From contig DASYKT010000061.1 in assembly GCA_035995185.1 (NCBI GenBank), forward strand, positions 120,966 to 184,965: a DNA stretch of 64,000 nt. Direction: 5' to 3'. The position numbers were made by a program, and so were the translations under genes. The DNA is from DASYKT01 sp035995185 (GTDB lineage Bacteria > Acidobacteriota > Blastocatellia > Pyrinomonadales > Pyrinomonadaceae). Under the pieces are notes generated by a model that worked only from the letters and a program-made list of their open reading frames with translations, was not told the origin of the DNA and ran no database searches. This document shows positions 8,603 to 17,037 of this stretch, in pieces (the stretch's first letter is position 1; each line of letters starts with the position of its first letter).

Positions 8603-10006
8603 ATGGGTCAGAACATACATTCTTTACGCAGCGCATTCCCGGCTATTTTACTTGGCTTTGCAATATTGTCCGGTTCGGTATTTTTTGCTAAACCGATGGC
8701 GTCCCGCGCCCAAAAAGCCGGGCCCGATGAGCGGTCAACTAAAGACTTAGGAATACCGCTGCCGCCGCAATATCAGATCGTCGATATAGGTATCGTCCAG
8801 GCCGGCGACACAGCTTCGCAGGGCTTTGGCGCGTCTACCGGGGGGACAGGGGTCGGCCGCTCCGTCCGCACGGGCGGCGCACAGGCATTTACCTGGACCT
8901 CAGGCGGCGGCATCGTCGGCCTGCCTAATCTCGCGGGCCGCACCTTTTGCGTATCTAACGGCGCGAACAATACTGGACAAGTTGCCGGCACTTGCGCGTC
9001 GACACTTTTTGGCACCGCCCGGCTGCCCGTGATCTGGCAAAACGGAGTTGTTTCGCCGCTCCCGCTTCCGGCCGGAGAAACGCTCGGCGATGCCAACGAC
9101 GTGAATGCTTCGGCCATCGCGGTCGGATCGGTCGATAGCGGCAGTACTCAGCAGGCGGCAATTTACGCCGGCAATCTCGCCTCCGTAATAACGCAGACGA
9201 CCTCTACGGGATGCTTTTTTACCACGGCTTTTGGTATCAATGATTCCGGCCTGATCGTCGGGACGGGCATCGACCCGGGTAACGCCGCCCGAAACGTGGG
9301 TATGGTGTACCAAAACGGCAGTGGGTCCGCCTCTGAGGTTGGCGCACTGAGCGGCGCTAACGGCGCCCTGGCATTCGGCGTGAGTAACGCGGGCCACGTG
9401 GTCGGCTCTTCCATGATGAACCAGGGCTCCGGGCTGCCGTTCATCTGGACGCAGGCCGGCGGTATGTCCGCGGTCCCGCTTCCCGTGGGCACCAGCCAAG
9501 GTTCGGCGCGCGCGGTAAATTCAAATGGCTGGGTGGTCGGCACCGCTTCATCGGCATTTGCCATTCCGTTTCTTTATGACGGCGCTAATATCCACCGGTT
9601 GGCGGACCTCATTCCGAGCGGCACGGGTTGGGACCTTTCGACAAATACCTCTTCGGCGGCGCTCGGCATCAGCGACAACAATATTATTGTCGGGACCGGC
9701 GTGTTCAACGGGGCGGTCCACGCCTTTGCGATGGTGCCGGTAGCAAATACATCGGTCGGCGGAAGGATCATGTCGGCTAACGGCGCGGGGATCGGCAATG
9801 CGCGGGTCACGATCTCAGGCGGAAATCTGTCTTCGCCGGTAACGATGCAGACAGGCACGCTTGGCTGGTACAATTTCACCGGGCTGCAAGCCGGAGCTAA
9901 TTTTACCATCACCGTCCAGGCGAAAAGAGCCTCCTTTGCGCAGCCCACGCGCACGGTAACACCCGGCGGGAACATAACCAACTTCGACTTTACCGCGGAG
10001 CCTTGA
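8603..10006 (+). CDS. Secreted HAF-repeat protein with C-terminal carboxypeptidase-regulatory-like domain
   Basis: The ATG at 8603 is preceded by a strong CAGGAGGTGA ribosome site. A signal-peptide-like N-terminus (AILLGFAILSGSVFF) starts the 467-residue protein. Repeats of about 50 residues follow, with words such as GQVAGTC, GLIVGTG, GHVVGSSM, GWVVGTA and IIVGTGVF, matching the HAF extracellular repeat pattern and probably forming a beta-propeller-like or solenoid array. The last 85 residues (GRIMSANGAGIGNARVTI, YNFTGLQAGANFTITV) form a carboxypeptidase-regulatory-like beta sandwich, often found on exported acidobacterial proteins. It is probably secreted or surface-associated. The molecular function is unknown. 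Confidence 0.8.
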   Translation: MGQNIHSLRSAFPAILLGFAILSGSVFFAKPMASRAQKAGPDERSTKDLGIPLPPQYQIVDIGIVQAGDTASQGFGASTGGTGVGRSVRTGGAQAFTWTSGGGIVGLPNLAGRTFCVSNGANNTGQVAGTCASTLFGTARLPVIWQNGVVSPLPLPAGETLGDANDVNASAIAVGSVDSGSTQQAAIYAGNLASVITQTTSTGCFFTTAFGINDSGLIVGTGIDPGNAARNVGMVYQNGSGSASEVGALSGANGALAFGVSNAGHVVGSSMMNQGSGLPFIWTQAGGMSAVPLPVGTSQGSARAVNSNGWVVGTASSAFAIPFLYDGANIHRLADLIPSGTGWDLSTNTSSAALGISDNNIIVGTGVFNGAVHAFAMVPVANTSVGGRIMSANGAGIGNARVTISGGNLSSPVTMQTGTLGWYNFTGLQAGANFTITVQAKRASFAQPTRTVTPGGNITNFDFTAEP

Positions 10007-10035
10007 TCGGGTTTGAAAATAAATGTAGATAAAAT

Positions 10036-10062
10036 AAAAGGCGTGCTATTTGACACGCTTTC
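10036..10062. terminator. Intrinsic terminator
   Basis: AAAGGCGTG and CACGCTTT form a short stem with AT-rich flanks (AAAATAAAA before, TCTATTATTT after). It sits between the convergent HAF-repeat gene and the small hypothetical gene on the minus strand. Confidence 0.7.
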
Positions 10063-10083
10063 TATTATTTAGCCAAGCCAAAA

Positions 10084-10329
10084 TTAGGTTAAAGCCAATA
10101 TAGTAGTTTCAAAATGATTGATAAGAGCCGTTTTGACCTCAGAACTCAGATCTACCAACTGAAAATATTTAGCGGGATAAAGATAATCTTCGCCGCTTTC
10201 GTCAATTACTCTTAAATAATCTTGCGGATCGTTTTCCAACGGTTCGAGGACTGGGTAAAGCTTTGCTGGAACAAAATCGTTTTCCGTATCCTTATTATCC
10301 AAACATAGTGTGAACGCAATTATTTTCAT
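10084..10329 (-). CDS. Hypothetical protein, 81 residues
   Basis: I do not recognise this family. The protein starts MKIIAFTLCLDNKDTEND and contains LYPVLEPLENDPQDYLRVIDESGEDYLYPAKYF. It is acidic, predicted soluble, and the DYLRVIDESGEDYLYP stretch looks like a small SH3-like beta barrel, which is inference from pattern only. The start at 10329 is chosen because it lies six bases after the stop codon of the upstream gene; an in-frame alternative 19 residues earlier would overlap that gene. It is AT-richer than its neighbours and probably forms an operon with the gene at 10335. Confidence 0.6.
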   Translation of the reverse strand: MKIIAFTLCLDNKDTENDFVPAKLYPVLEPLENDPQDYLRVIDESGEDYLYPAKYFQLVDLSSEVKTALINHFETTILALT

Positions 10330-10334
10330 TGATT

Positions 10335-10574
10335 TCAATCCAATAATCTTTTTATCTTCATTTTCTTTTTGCCGATACCGTGACATTCATACCAATGTAA
10401 CTCAGCGAGCCTGACAGAACCGTCTAAAAGTTCAATTCGTGCTTCGCCTTTCAGCTTTCGCCAATTCTTGCCGCCGAATTTCTCATGTAGATTTTCTAAT
10501 TCACGGATAGATCGTCCGCGAGCAATAAGTTCCACATTAGAAATCGGCGGAAAATATTTATTAAATTTTATCAT
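10335..10574 (-). CDS. Hypothetical protein, 79 residues
   Basis: Not recognised. The protein is small and basic (MIKFNKYFPPISNVELIARG, EKFGGKNWRKLKGEARIEL, ELHWYECHGIGKKKMKIKRL). The KGEARIELLDGSVRLAELHWYE stretch suggests a beta-strand domain. It has no transmembrane segment or signal peptide. It precedes a second small AT-rich gene by six bases, so the two are probably co-translated. A two-gene arrangement of this size can be a toxin-antitoxin or immunity pair, but no family motif supports that here. Confidence 0.6.
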   Translation of the reverse strand: MIKFNKYFPPISNVELIARGRSIRELENLHEKFGGKNWRKLKGEARIELLDGSVRLAELHWYECHGIGKKKMKIKRLLD

Positions 10575-10599
10575 ATTTGAGAGATATGATTAGCTACAT

Positions 10600-11433
10600 T
10601 TATTTCTTACCTTCGATCTGCTTAAAAAGCCTTGCGGCATGATTGCGCGCGATCATCGGGATTCGCTCGTCCTCGCTGAGTTCTTTCAGGATCGGCATCA
10701 TCTGCTGCGGGTCGGAGATCTCGTTGCGTTTGAGCATTCCTTCAAGCGCACCTACTAATGTCGGCGCTTCCAAAGGCTGGTTTTCACGCGAAAGCACTAT
10801 TTTGAACATCCAGACGAATTGAAATCCGAGATTGCGGTATTCATCCATCAGCGCTTTGACGTCTTTATTTTCCGTCCAGTTAAGTTCTGCGGTGCGCTCG
10901 CGTTTATCCCGTCTCAAGCGCAGTTTGATCGTTCCCAGGTGGGCATATTGCCGAACGGACTGGTAGTCTTCCGTTGAGTCGAGAAACTTCAGCGCGTCCC
11001 ACCAGCCTTTTAATTTTTCCATCGTGACAGCGGAAAGCTGGATAGGGTCGGTATAAGATTCGTCATAATCACGGTTGCTGAAGGTGACCGTCCCCTTTCC
11101 CGTGTCATCGTGTTCGATCACCAGATGATCGATATCAAAAGCGGGCTGGCTGAATTCGTAGAAAAATGGATAGACGGGCTTGGGCGCGGTTTTGTCGCCG
11201 GGACGGTTATTTTTTTTAGGATCGGCCCCAGTGGTTTCGCCCGTCCGCTCATTCTTTTTCGCCGGTGTCGGTTGCGCCGTAGCAGCGGGCGCAGTGGTGG
11301 TAGAGGCGGAGGCCGGCTCGGCTTTTACGGCCGCCGGCTTTTTCACCGTTTTCTTGACGGGCTTTTTTTTAGCTTGAGCGAATGCTGCCGGCACCAGAAA
11401 TACCAGTAGCAGCAAGCAGAGAGATCGTTTCAT
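10600..11433 (-). CDS. Secreted Lys/Ala/Pro-rich hypothetical protein translationally coupled to smc
   Basis: The ATG at 11433 overlaps the TGA of smc in a TGATG arrangement, so translation is probably coupled; a GTG one codon earlier is less likely. The N-terminus is a clear signal peptide (MKRSLCLLLLVFLVPAAFAQ), followed by a low-complexity Lys/Ala/Pro/Thr linker of about 70 residues (KKKPVKKTVKK). A folded part has YPFFYEFSQPAFDIDHLVIEHDDTG, and a C-terminal helical stretch (LKELSEDERIPMIARNHAARLFKQI) resembles HEAT-like helices. The product should be periplasmic or envelope-associated. I do not recognise the family. Coupling to a cytoplasmic chromosome-segregation gene is unexpected and may simply reflect gene packing. 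Confidence 0.7.
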   Translation of the reverse strand: MKRSLCLLLLVFLVPAAFAQAKKKPVKKTVKKPAAVKAEPASASTTTAPAATAQPTPAKKNERTGETTGADPKKNNRPGDKTAPKPVYPFFYEFSQPAFDIDHLVIEHDDTGKGTVTFSNRDYDESYTDPIQLSAVTMEKLKGWWDALKFLDSTEDYQSVRQYAHLGTIKLRLRRDKRERTAELNWTENKDVKALMDEYRNLGFQFVWMFKIVLSRENQPLEAPTLVGALEGMLKRNEISDPQQMMPILKELSEDERIPMIARNHAARLFKQIEGKK

Positions 11434-14400
11434 CACTCAAATCTTACCGAAACCAGCTTGGATACGCCAGCCTCTTCCATCGTAACGCCGTAAAGGGCCT
11501 TGGCAGATTCCATCGTGCGTTTGCTGTGGGTGACCACGATAAACTGTGTTTTATCAGACATTTCGTCGATCTTATTAACAAATCGGCCGATGTTGGCTTC
11601 ATCCAGCGGCGCATCGACTTCGTCCAGCAGGCAGAAGGGCGACGGGCGATATTTGAAGATTCCCATGACCAGCGCGATGGCCGACAGAGCTTTTTCACCG
11701 CCCGAAAGCAGCATCACGCTCTGCAGTCGTTTGCCCGGCGGCTGGGCGACCACTTCGATACCGGCATCGAGAATATCCTCGGCTTCGAGCAGGTTCATCT
11801 CGCCTTTTCCACCGCCAAAAAGTTCGACAAAGAATTCGCTGAAGTTGGCATTGATCTTTTCAAAGGCGTCGCGGAAACGTTCGCGCGAACGCGTTTTGAT
11901 CTCACGCAGGGCTTCATCGGCGGATTTAATACTGTCGATGATGTCCTGCCGCTGGCTGGTCAGGAACAAGAATCTTTCTTCGACCTCGCCCAATTCTTCC
12001 AGCGCAAGCAGATTGACCGCGCCGTAACTTTCCAGGCGCTGGCGCAATTCATCGAGCCGCGCGCGGCCGGTCTCATATTCAAAATCTTCGGCAAACTCGA
12101 CGGTGGCGGCAAGCTCTTCGAGCGTCTGCGAAAGTTCCTGCTGGCAGGTCTCACGCAGATTTTCCAACCGCGTGGTGACCTCGGCCTGCGTGATCTCCAG
12201 ATCGCCGCGCGCGTTGCGGGCAGCAGCGGCGTTGTGATTGAGTTCCGTCAGGTTATCCGACATCCGGTCGGCCGATGAGCGCGCCGTTTTCAGTTTTTCC
12301 GACGCAGTCACAAGTTCTTCGTGTTCGCGCGCCTGATCTTCTTCTACCAGCGCGATCTTTTCGCTCAGCGCGGTGATCGAGGCGGTCGTCTCTTCGATCT
12401 TGCTTTCGGTTTCGCGCCTTTCAAAGGTCTGGCGGGCGATACGCGATTCGAGTTCGATCTGTTCGACCTCGATCCGGCGCAGCGAAGAAACCAGCGCGCG
12501 TCCCCGTTCGGCAGCGGCGGCGGCGGTGGCGCGTTTTTCGCTGAGGTCGGCGCTTTCACGCTCAACCTCATTGCGGATGTCATTTAAGTTTGCGTTGATC
12601 TGCGTCAGGGCATCCGCCGCCAGTACGCGCGAGCTTTCAGCTTCGCGGGCATCGAACTCCGTCTTTTGCGATCTCTCTCTGACCGACTGAATTTCCTGCG
12701 CGGTTTGCTCAATCTCATCGGCGACAACTTTGCTGTGGCGTTCCGCGCGTTCCACTTCCTGCGCCAGATTTTTGGCTTCGATCTCCTGTGCAAAAAGGTC
12801 GCGTTCAAAACCGGTTATCTCGGTTTTTAGGGCGGCTGCTTTTTCTTCTTTTTCCTGCAGTGCGGCGCGAGTTTCTTCCACCGAAGCCTCGGTCGAGGTT
12901 ACCTGCAGAGCCATTTCTACCAGCGCGGTGGTCAGCTCGCGGATCTCGCGTTTGAAAGCCAGCAGGCTCGAATCTTCGCCGTCATTCGGCGCTTTTCCCG
13001 CAGTGAAAAATTTTCCGCCCGCGATCAGGTCGCCATCCAGCGTCACCCAAACACCCGACTGGTTCAGATCGACCGCGTCGATATTTCCCGTCACCCACGC
13101 CGACATTTCGCGCGGAAAAACACGCGCTAATGTGCGGACAAATTCTGATGATACACCGAGATATTCGGCGATATTACCGGTTGGCTGCGCCGGGCCATAA
13201 TTCGAGGCGGACAGCGCCAGTATCGATACGCGCCCGATATTATTTGCGTTGAGCCATTTGGTTACGCGAATAGCGTCAGCTTCAGTTTCGACCAGCACGG
13301 TTTGCAGCAGCGGCCCGAAAAGGTTTTCCACCGCGCGCTCGGCCTTGGCATCGACGTTGAATTTATCGGCCAGCGTCCCGGCAAACCTTACGCCGATCTG
13401 CTCAGCGGCGCCGAGAAGCTTTTGCACCGGCGGCTCATAGATGGCATAGCGGGCTTCCAGTTCCTGCAAGCTTTCCAACCGGTGCTGCGAACGTGAATGT
13501 TTTTGCTGCACCGCATGGAGATTTTTTTCCAGCCCCTGCAGCTCCGCGCGTATTTCTTCGGTCTGGCCGGCTTCCAGTCTTTCTCTTTCCTGAATACGGG
13601 TAAGCGCCCCGCGAGCTTCATCGATCTTTTCGTTAAGACCTTTGGCGCGGGCCAGCACTTCCTGATGCGTAGCGGCGGCGCGTTCGCTTTCAACCGTTAG
13701 CCCGTTGCCCCGCTCGTGCAATTTTTCCCGGTTATCTTCCAACTGGCGGGCGATCTCCGCAAAACGCTCGATGGCGGTCGTGTGCTGGAAAAGCTCGACC
13801 CGTTTGGTTTCCTGCTGGTCTTCCGTTTCGCGCAGGCGCGTCATTTTTATGTGGTAACGGTCTTCGGCGGCCAGCAATTCTTCCGCTTCGCGGTCGCTTT
13901 CCGTGCGGTGCGTTCCTTCTTCGTCGCGCAGACGTTTTACTTCCGCCGTGACCTCGTTAATGCGATTTTCGGAAACTTCGATGTCACCTTGGAGCGCGGC
14001 CAGCCGTTCTTTTAGACCTTCGATCTGTTTTTCCTGGAAAGCGAGTTCGCGCGCATCGCGGTCACGCTGCAGGGCGGAATCGGCGTGCCGGGCGCGAAGC
14101 TCGGAAAGCTCTTCTTCCACGCTGCGGGCGGCCTGGGTCGCGCCGCGAAAACTTTCTTCCAGCGCGGTCACTTCACCGGCCAGCGTTGTTTCATTTTCCC
14201 GGGCGGCAGCTAATTTACCCTGCAGATCTTCCAGCTGCTTACCGAATCGCTCGCTTTCCGCGGCAAAGACCTGGCCCAGCAGACCGCGGAATTCTTCCTG
14301 CATGATCTTATAGCGGCGGGTCTTGGCGGCTTGGCGGCGCAGGCTGTTGGCCTGGCGCTCGATCTCGTCAACGATGTCCGAAATTCGGCGCAGATTGGTG

Positions 14401-15275
14401 CGCGCGGTTTCCAGGCGAACTTCGGCGGCGCGTTGGCGCGTGCGGAATTTGGCGATGCCGGCGGCTTCCTCGATCAACGCCCGGCGGTCGGCCGGTTTGG
14501 CGGAAAGGATCTGTCCGATACGGCCCTGTTCGACGATGGCATAGTGGGCGCCGGAAAGCCCAGTTCCGGAAAACAGGTCATTGATATCGCGCAGGCGGCA
14601 AGCTTTATTATTGAGCAGGTATTCGCTCTCGCCCGACATATAAAGGCGGCGCGTAACGCTGACCGATTCACCCGGCGCAAAGTCCAACCCGACGTGCCGC
14701 GGGCGCCAGTGGCGTTTGCCATATCTTTTTATCGTCGTGGCGGTGCCGACACTCGCTTCGGCAACTTCCGGGGCGGTTTCCAGCTCGGGAGATATCGCCG
14801 GGGCCGCACCCGTGCCGGCCGACAAAGCCATGCCGTTTTGCGGGCCGTGGCCGTTGGATACGGGCTCGATAGTTTGGGCAGTTTCCGTGGGTTCGGCGGC
14901 TGTTTCCGCCGCTTCAGGGTCGAAATCTTCTAAACGGACCGCGTTTTCGTCGTATTCGCTAAGAGTTTCGTCGATCTCGACCAAATCCGCGTCCTCGTAA
15001 GCATCGTCCGTCCGGACCAGGTGCAGGATGACTTCGGCCATGCCGCTAGGCTGGCGTTTGGCGGTTCCCTGAAAGATCAGGTCCTTCATTTCGTCGCCGC
15101 GCAGGGCTTTGGCGCGCTGTTCGCCCAGCACCCATGAAATGGCGTCAGAGATGTTTGATTTGCCGCAGCCGTTCGGGCCGACGACCGCGGTGATGCCGTT
15201 TCCGGTAAATAACACCTCGGTGTAATCGGCAAAAGATTTGAATCCGGTAATTTCTAAGCGTTGAAGTCTGAACAT
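11433..15275 (-). CDS. smc: Chromosome segregation protein SMC with a large insertion in the N-terminal head
   Basis: SMC dimers compact and segregate the nucleoid with ScpA and ScpB. The N-terminal ATPase lobe has FKSFADYTEV and Walker A GPNGCGKSN (33-41). Two long coiled coils follow, separated by a hinge around residues 515-670 (AKAERAVENLFGPLLQTVLV). The C-terminal lobe has the signature LLSGGEKALSAIAL and Walker B CLLDEVDAPLDEAN. The protein is 1,280 residues, longer than the usual ~1,190. The excess is an Ala/Glu/Pro/Thr-rich segment at about 90-203, between EVILHLV and VTRRLYMSGESEYL. The start is the MFRLQRLEITGF methionine at 15275 rather than one ten residues earlier. No scpA or scpB gene is nearby. 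Confidence 0.95.
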   Translation of the reverse strand: MFRLQRLEITGFKSFADYTEVLFTGNGITAVVGPNGCGKSNISDAISWVLGEQRAKALRGDEMKDLIFQGTAKRQPSGMAEVILHLVRTDDAYEDADLVEIDETLSEYDENAVRLEDFDPEAAETAAEPTETAQTIEPVSNGHGPQNGMALSAGTGAAPAISPELETAPEVAEASVGTATTIKRYGKRHWRPRHVGLDFAPGESVSVTRRLYMSGESEYLLNNKACRLRDINDLFSGTGLSGAHYAIVEQGRIGQILSAKPADRRALIEEAAGIAKFRTRQRAAEVRLETARTNLRRISDIVDEIERQANSLRRQAAKTRRYKIMQEEFRGLLGQVFAAESERFGKQLEDLQGKLAAARENETTLAGEVTALEESFRGATQAARSVEEELSELRARHADSALQRDRDARELAFQEKQIEGLKERLAALQGDIEVSENRINEVTAEVKRLRDEEGTHRTESDREAEELLAAEDRYHIKMTRLRETEDQQETKRVELFQHTTAIERFAEIARQLEDNREKLHERGNGLTVESERAAATHQEVLARAKGLNEKIDEARGALTRIQERERLEAGQTEEIRAELQGLEKNLHAVQQKHSRSQHRLESLQELEARYAIYEPPVQKLLGAAEQIGVRFAGTLADKFNVDAKAERAVENLFGPLLQTVLVETEADAIRVTKWLNANNIGRVSILALSASNYGPAQPTGNIAEYLGVSSEFVRTLARVFPREMSAWVTGNIDAVDLNQSGVWVTLDGDLIAGGKFFTAGKAPNDGEDSSLLAFKREIRELTTALVEMALQVTSTEASVEETRAALQEKEEKAAALKTEITGFERDLFAQEIEAKNLAQEVERAERHSKVVADEIEQTAQEIQSVRERSQKTEFDAREAESSRVLAADALTQINANLNDIRNEVERESADLSEKRATAAAAAERGRALVSSLRRIEVEQIELESRIARQTFERRETESKIEETTASITALSEKIALVEEDQAREHEELVTASEKLKTARSSADRMSDNLTELNHNAAAARNARGDLEITQAEVTTRLENLRETCQQELSQTLEELAATVEFAEDFEYETGRARLDELRQRLESYGAVNLLALEELGEVEERFLFLTSQRQDIIDSIKSADEALREIKTRSRERFRDAFEKINANFSEFFVELFGGGKGEMNLLEAEDILDAGIEVVAQPPGKRLQSVMLLSGGEKALSAIALVMGIFKYRPSPFCLLDEVDAPLDEANIGRFVNKIDEMSDKTQFIVVTHSKRTMESAKALYGVTMEEAGVSKLVSVRFE

Positions 15276-15305
15276 AGATATTGCGCTAATCCGTAATTTT
15301 AGCAC

Positions 15306-15725
15306 TATATTTGGTAGTTTGGATAGTCTTGGAGGGCAATATTTTGTAACGCGGATTTAACGTATTGCCGCCCTGTTTTTGTTTGGTTGGAGTTCGCCTG
15401 ACAGGGTTTCTTTTCAATTGTCACTAGTTTAGCTAGTGGGTTAAATAACTCTTTTGAAACGGTTTTTCAGCCCAAAACCCAATATTTGGCTAAAGTCATA
15501 AAATATTGTTTTCACTTGATCCGCTAGCTAAAGCCAGCGGCAATTTATATATAAGCGGCGGCACACAACATTTCCTGAAATATTGCCTAAAAGTTCGATT
15601 CAATACACTTATAATGACGGTTGATGTGTTAGAGTTGTCCCGCTTTAAATTTATTAGATCTCAAATACTGAAAATAAACCTCGCGCTGCCGCTTTCTTTG
15701 GCATCGAGACAGCAAATTTTCGTCA
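15306..15725. repeat. Intergenic region with a degenerate family B dyad repeat
   Basis: This 420-bp gap between the divergent smc and TPR genes carries a decayed copy of the repeat seen intact at 33080-33210 and 36521-36653. TTGTCACTAGTTTAGCTAGT is at 15418-15437, the centre contains CAGCCCAAAACCC and TTTGGCTAAAG, and GCTAGCTAAAGCCAGCGGCAATT closes it near 15547. No gene is seen. Promoters of both flanking genes must lie here. Confidence 0.7.
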
Positions 15726-17036
15726 ATGAAAAAATATTTATTTCTTACGGTGCTTATTTGCCTGGCTGCCGGACCGCTTTTGGCACAAACCGCCAAACCG
15801 ACGCCTGCAACAATGATCGCCAAACTCGGCGTCTTAAACGGCAAAGCCACGAATTTGCCCACGGCGGCCTACCCACCGGCAGCGGCAAAGAGTGGAGCAA
15901 GCGGCGCGGTAACAGTAGAAGTTACGGTAGACGAAAGCGGCGATGTCATCTCGGCAAAATCAGATTTTGCGAATGAACTTTTACGCAATTCGGCCATCGC
16001 GGCCGCCCAGCAGGCAAAATTTACGCCCTATATGTTTCAGGGCAAACCGAGAAAAGTCATGGGTACGCTGGTCTATAATTTTGTCGCGCCGAAAGATAAT
16101 GCGTTAACTACGGCAGATCTCGATGCGTTCTTAAAAGTCTATAATAAAGACGACAGTGGTAAATATAACGTCGTCCTCGGCATCGTTGAAATACCGTCGC
16201 AGATTGAAGAAGGCAAATACGACTCGGCGATCGTCACGCTTAATAAACTGGTCGCGTCAGATGCAAAAGACCATTGGGCCCTCTCATATCGCGCCTTTGC
16301 CTACTATTACAAAAACGACCTGGTCCGCGCGCTGAATGATGCTAATGCCGCGTTAGCGGTAAAGCCGGAAGATATCCTCGCACTAAACGTTCGAGCGTTG
16401 GTAGAGTTAAAAAATAAGCAAAACGATCTGGCGAAAAAAGATTTTGACGCAGCCATTGCCGTATCGACCGCAGCCGTCACGGCGCGGCCGGGTTCGATGG
16501 ACGATTATTTTGCACGCGCGGAAACTTACCGCTTCCGAGGCGATAATGAAAAAGCCGCCGCTGATTACCGCAAGACGCTCCAACTGACCCCTGACTATCA
16601 ATACGCGCAGAAACACCTGGATCAGGTTACAGCCAAACAGCACGTCGCTGTTGCTAACACAGGAGCGGAGATTGTTAAAACATTCAAAATCCATTTTGAT
16701 GAATACACCCGGCTCGAAACGCTTTTCGAAGCGGCAGGCGATAAGGTCGATAAGCTGGAAGCCGCCCTCGAAGCCGATAATGCAAAGAACGGCCGGACGA
16801 AGTTTGCCAAGCCGGCGGACAATACCGAAATATGCACAGCGCTGTCTGATCTGGATAAACTCTACGATAAATGGTTTAGCGAATATTACGATATGAACGA
16901 GATGAAGGAAATGGGCGACTTGGAAGGCCACCCTGATTTTATAAAATTTGTCGGGCAAGCCGAAGAGAGAATGGATGGTTTAGGCGGCGGCATTCTCACG
17001 CGGCAGATGCTCTGGGGCTGCAAACAACAAAAGTAA
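15726..17036 (+). CDS. Periplasmic TonB-C-domain and TPR protein
   Basis: A signal peptide (MKKYLFLTVLICLAAGPLLAQ) is followed by a TonB C-terminal-like domain (about 48-115) with the AVTVEVTVDESGDVISAKS and AAIAAAQQAKFTPY patterns. Tetratricopeptide repeats follow (about 160-300), with LSYRAFAYYYKNDLVRALNDA and YFARAETYRFRGDNEKAAADY. The last 120 residues are charged and unassigned. Here the TonB-C fold is at the N-terminal side with no membrane anchor, so it probably works as a periplasmic binding module rather than as an energy transducer. The next TPR gene starts one base after its stop codon, so the two form an operon and may act in one complex. Confidence 0.8.
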   Translation: MKKYLFLTVLICLAAGPLLAQTAKPTPATMIAKLGVLNGKATNLPTAAYPPAAAKSGASGAVTVEVTVDESGDVISAKSDFANELLRNSAIAAAQQAKFTPYMFQGKPRKVMGTLVYNFVAPKDNALTTADLDAFLKVYNKDDSGKYNVVLGIVEIPSQIEEGKYDSAIVTLNKLVASDAKDHWALSYRAFAYYYKNDLVRALNDANAALAVKPEDILALNVRALVELKNKQNDLAKKDFDAAIAVSTAAVTARPGSMDDYFARAETYRFRGDNEKAAADYRKTLQLTPDYQYAQKHLDQVTAKQHVAVANTGAEIVKTFKIHFDEYTRLETLFEAAGDKVDKLEAALEADNAKNGRTKFAKPADNTEICTALSDLDKLYDKWFSEYYDMNEMKEMGDLEGHPDFIKFVGQAEERMDGLGGGILTRQMLWGCKQQK

Positions 17037-17037
17037 A

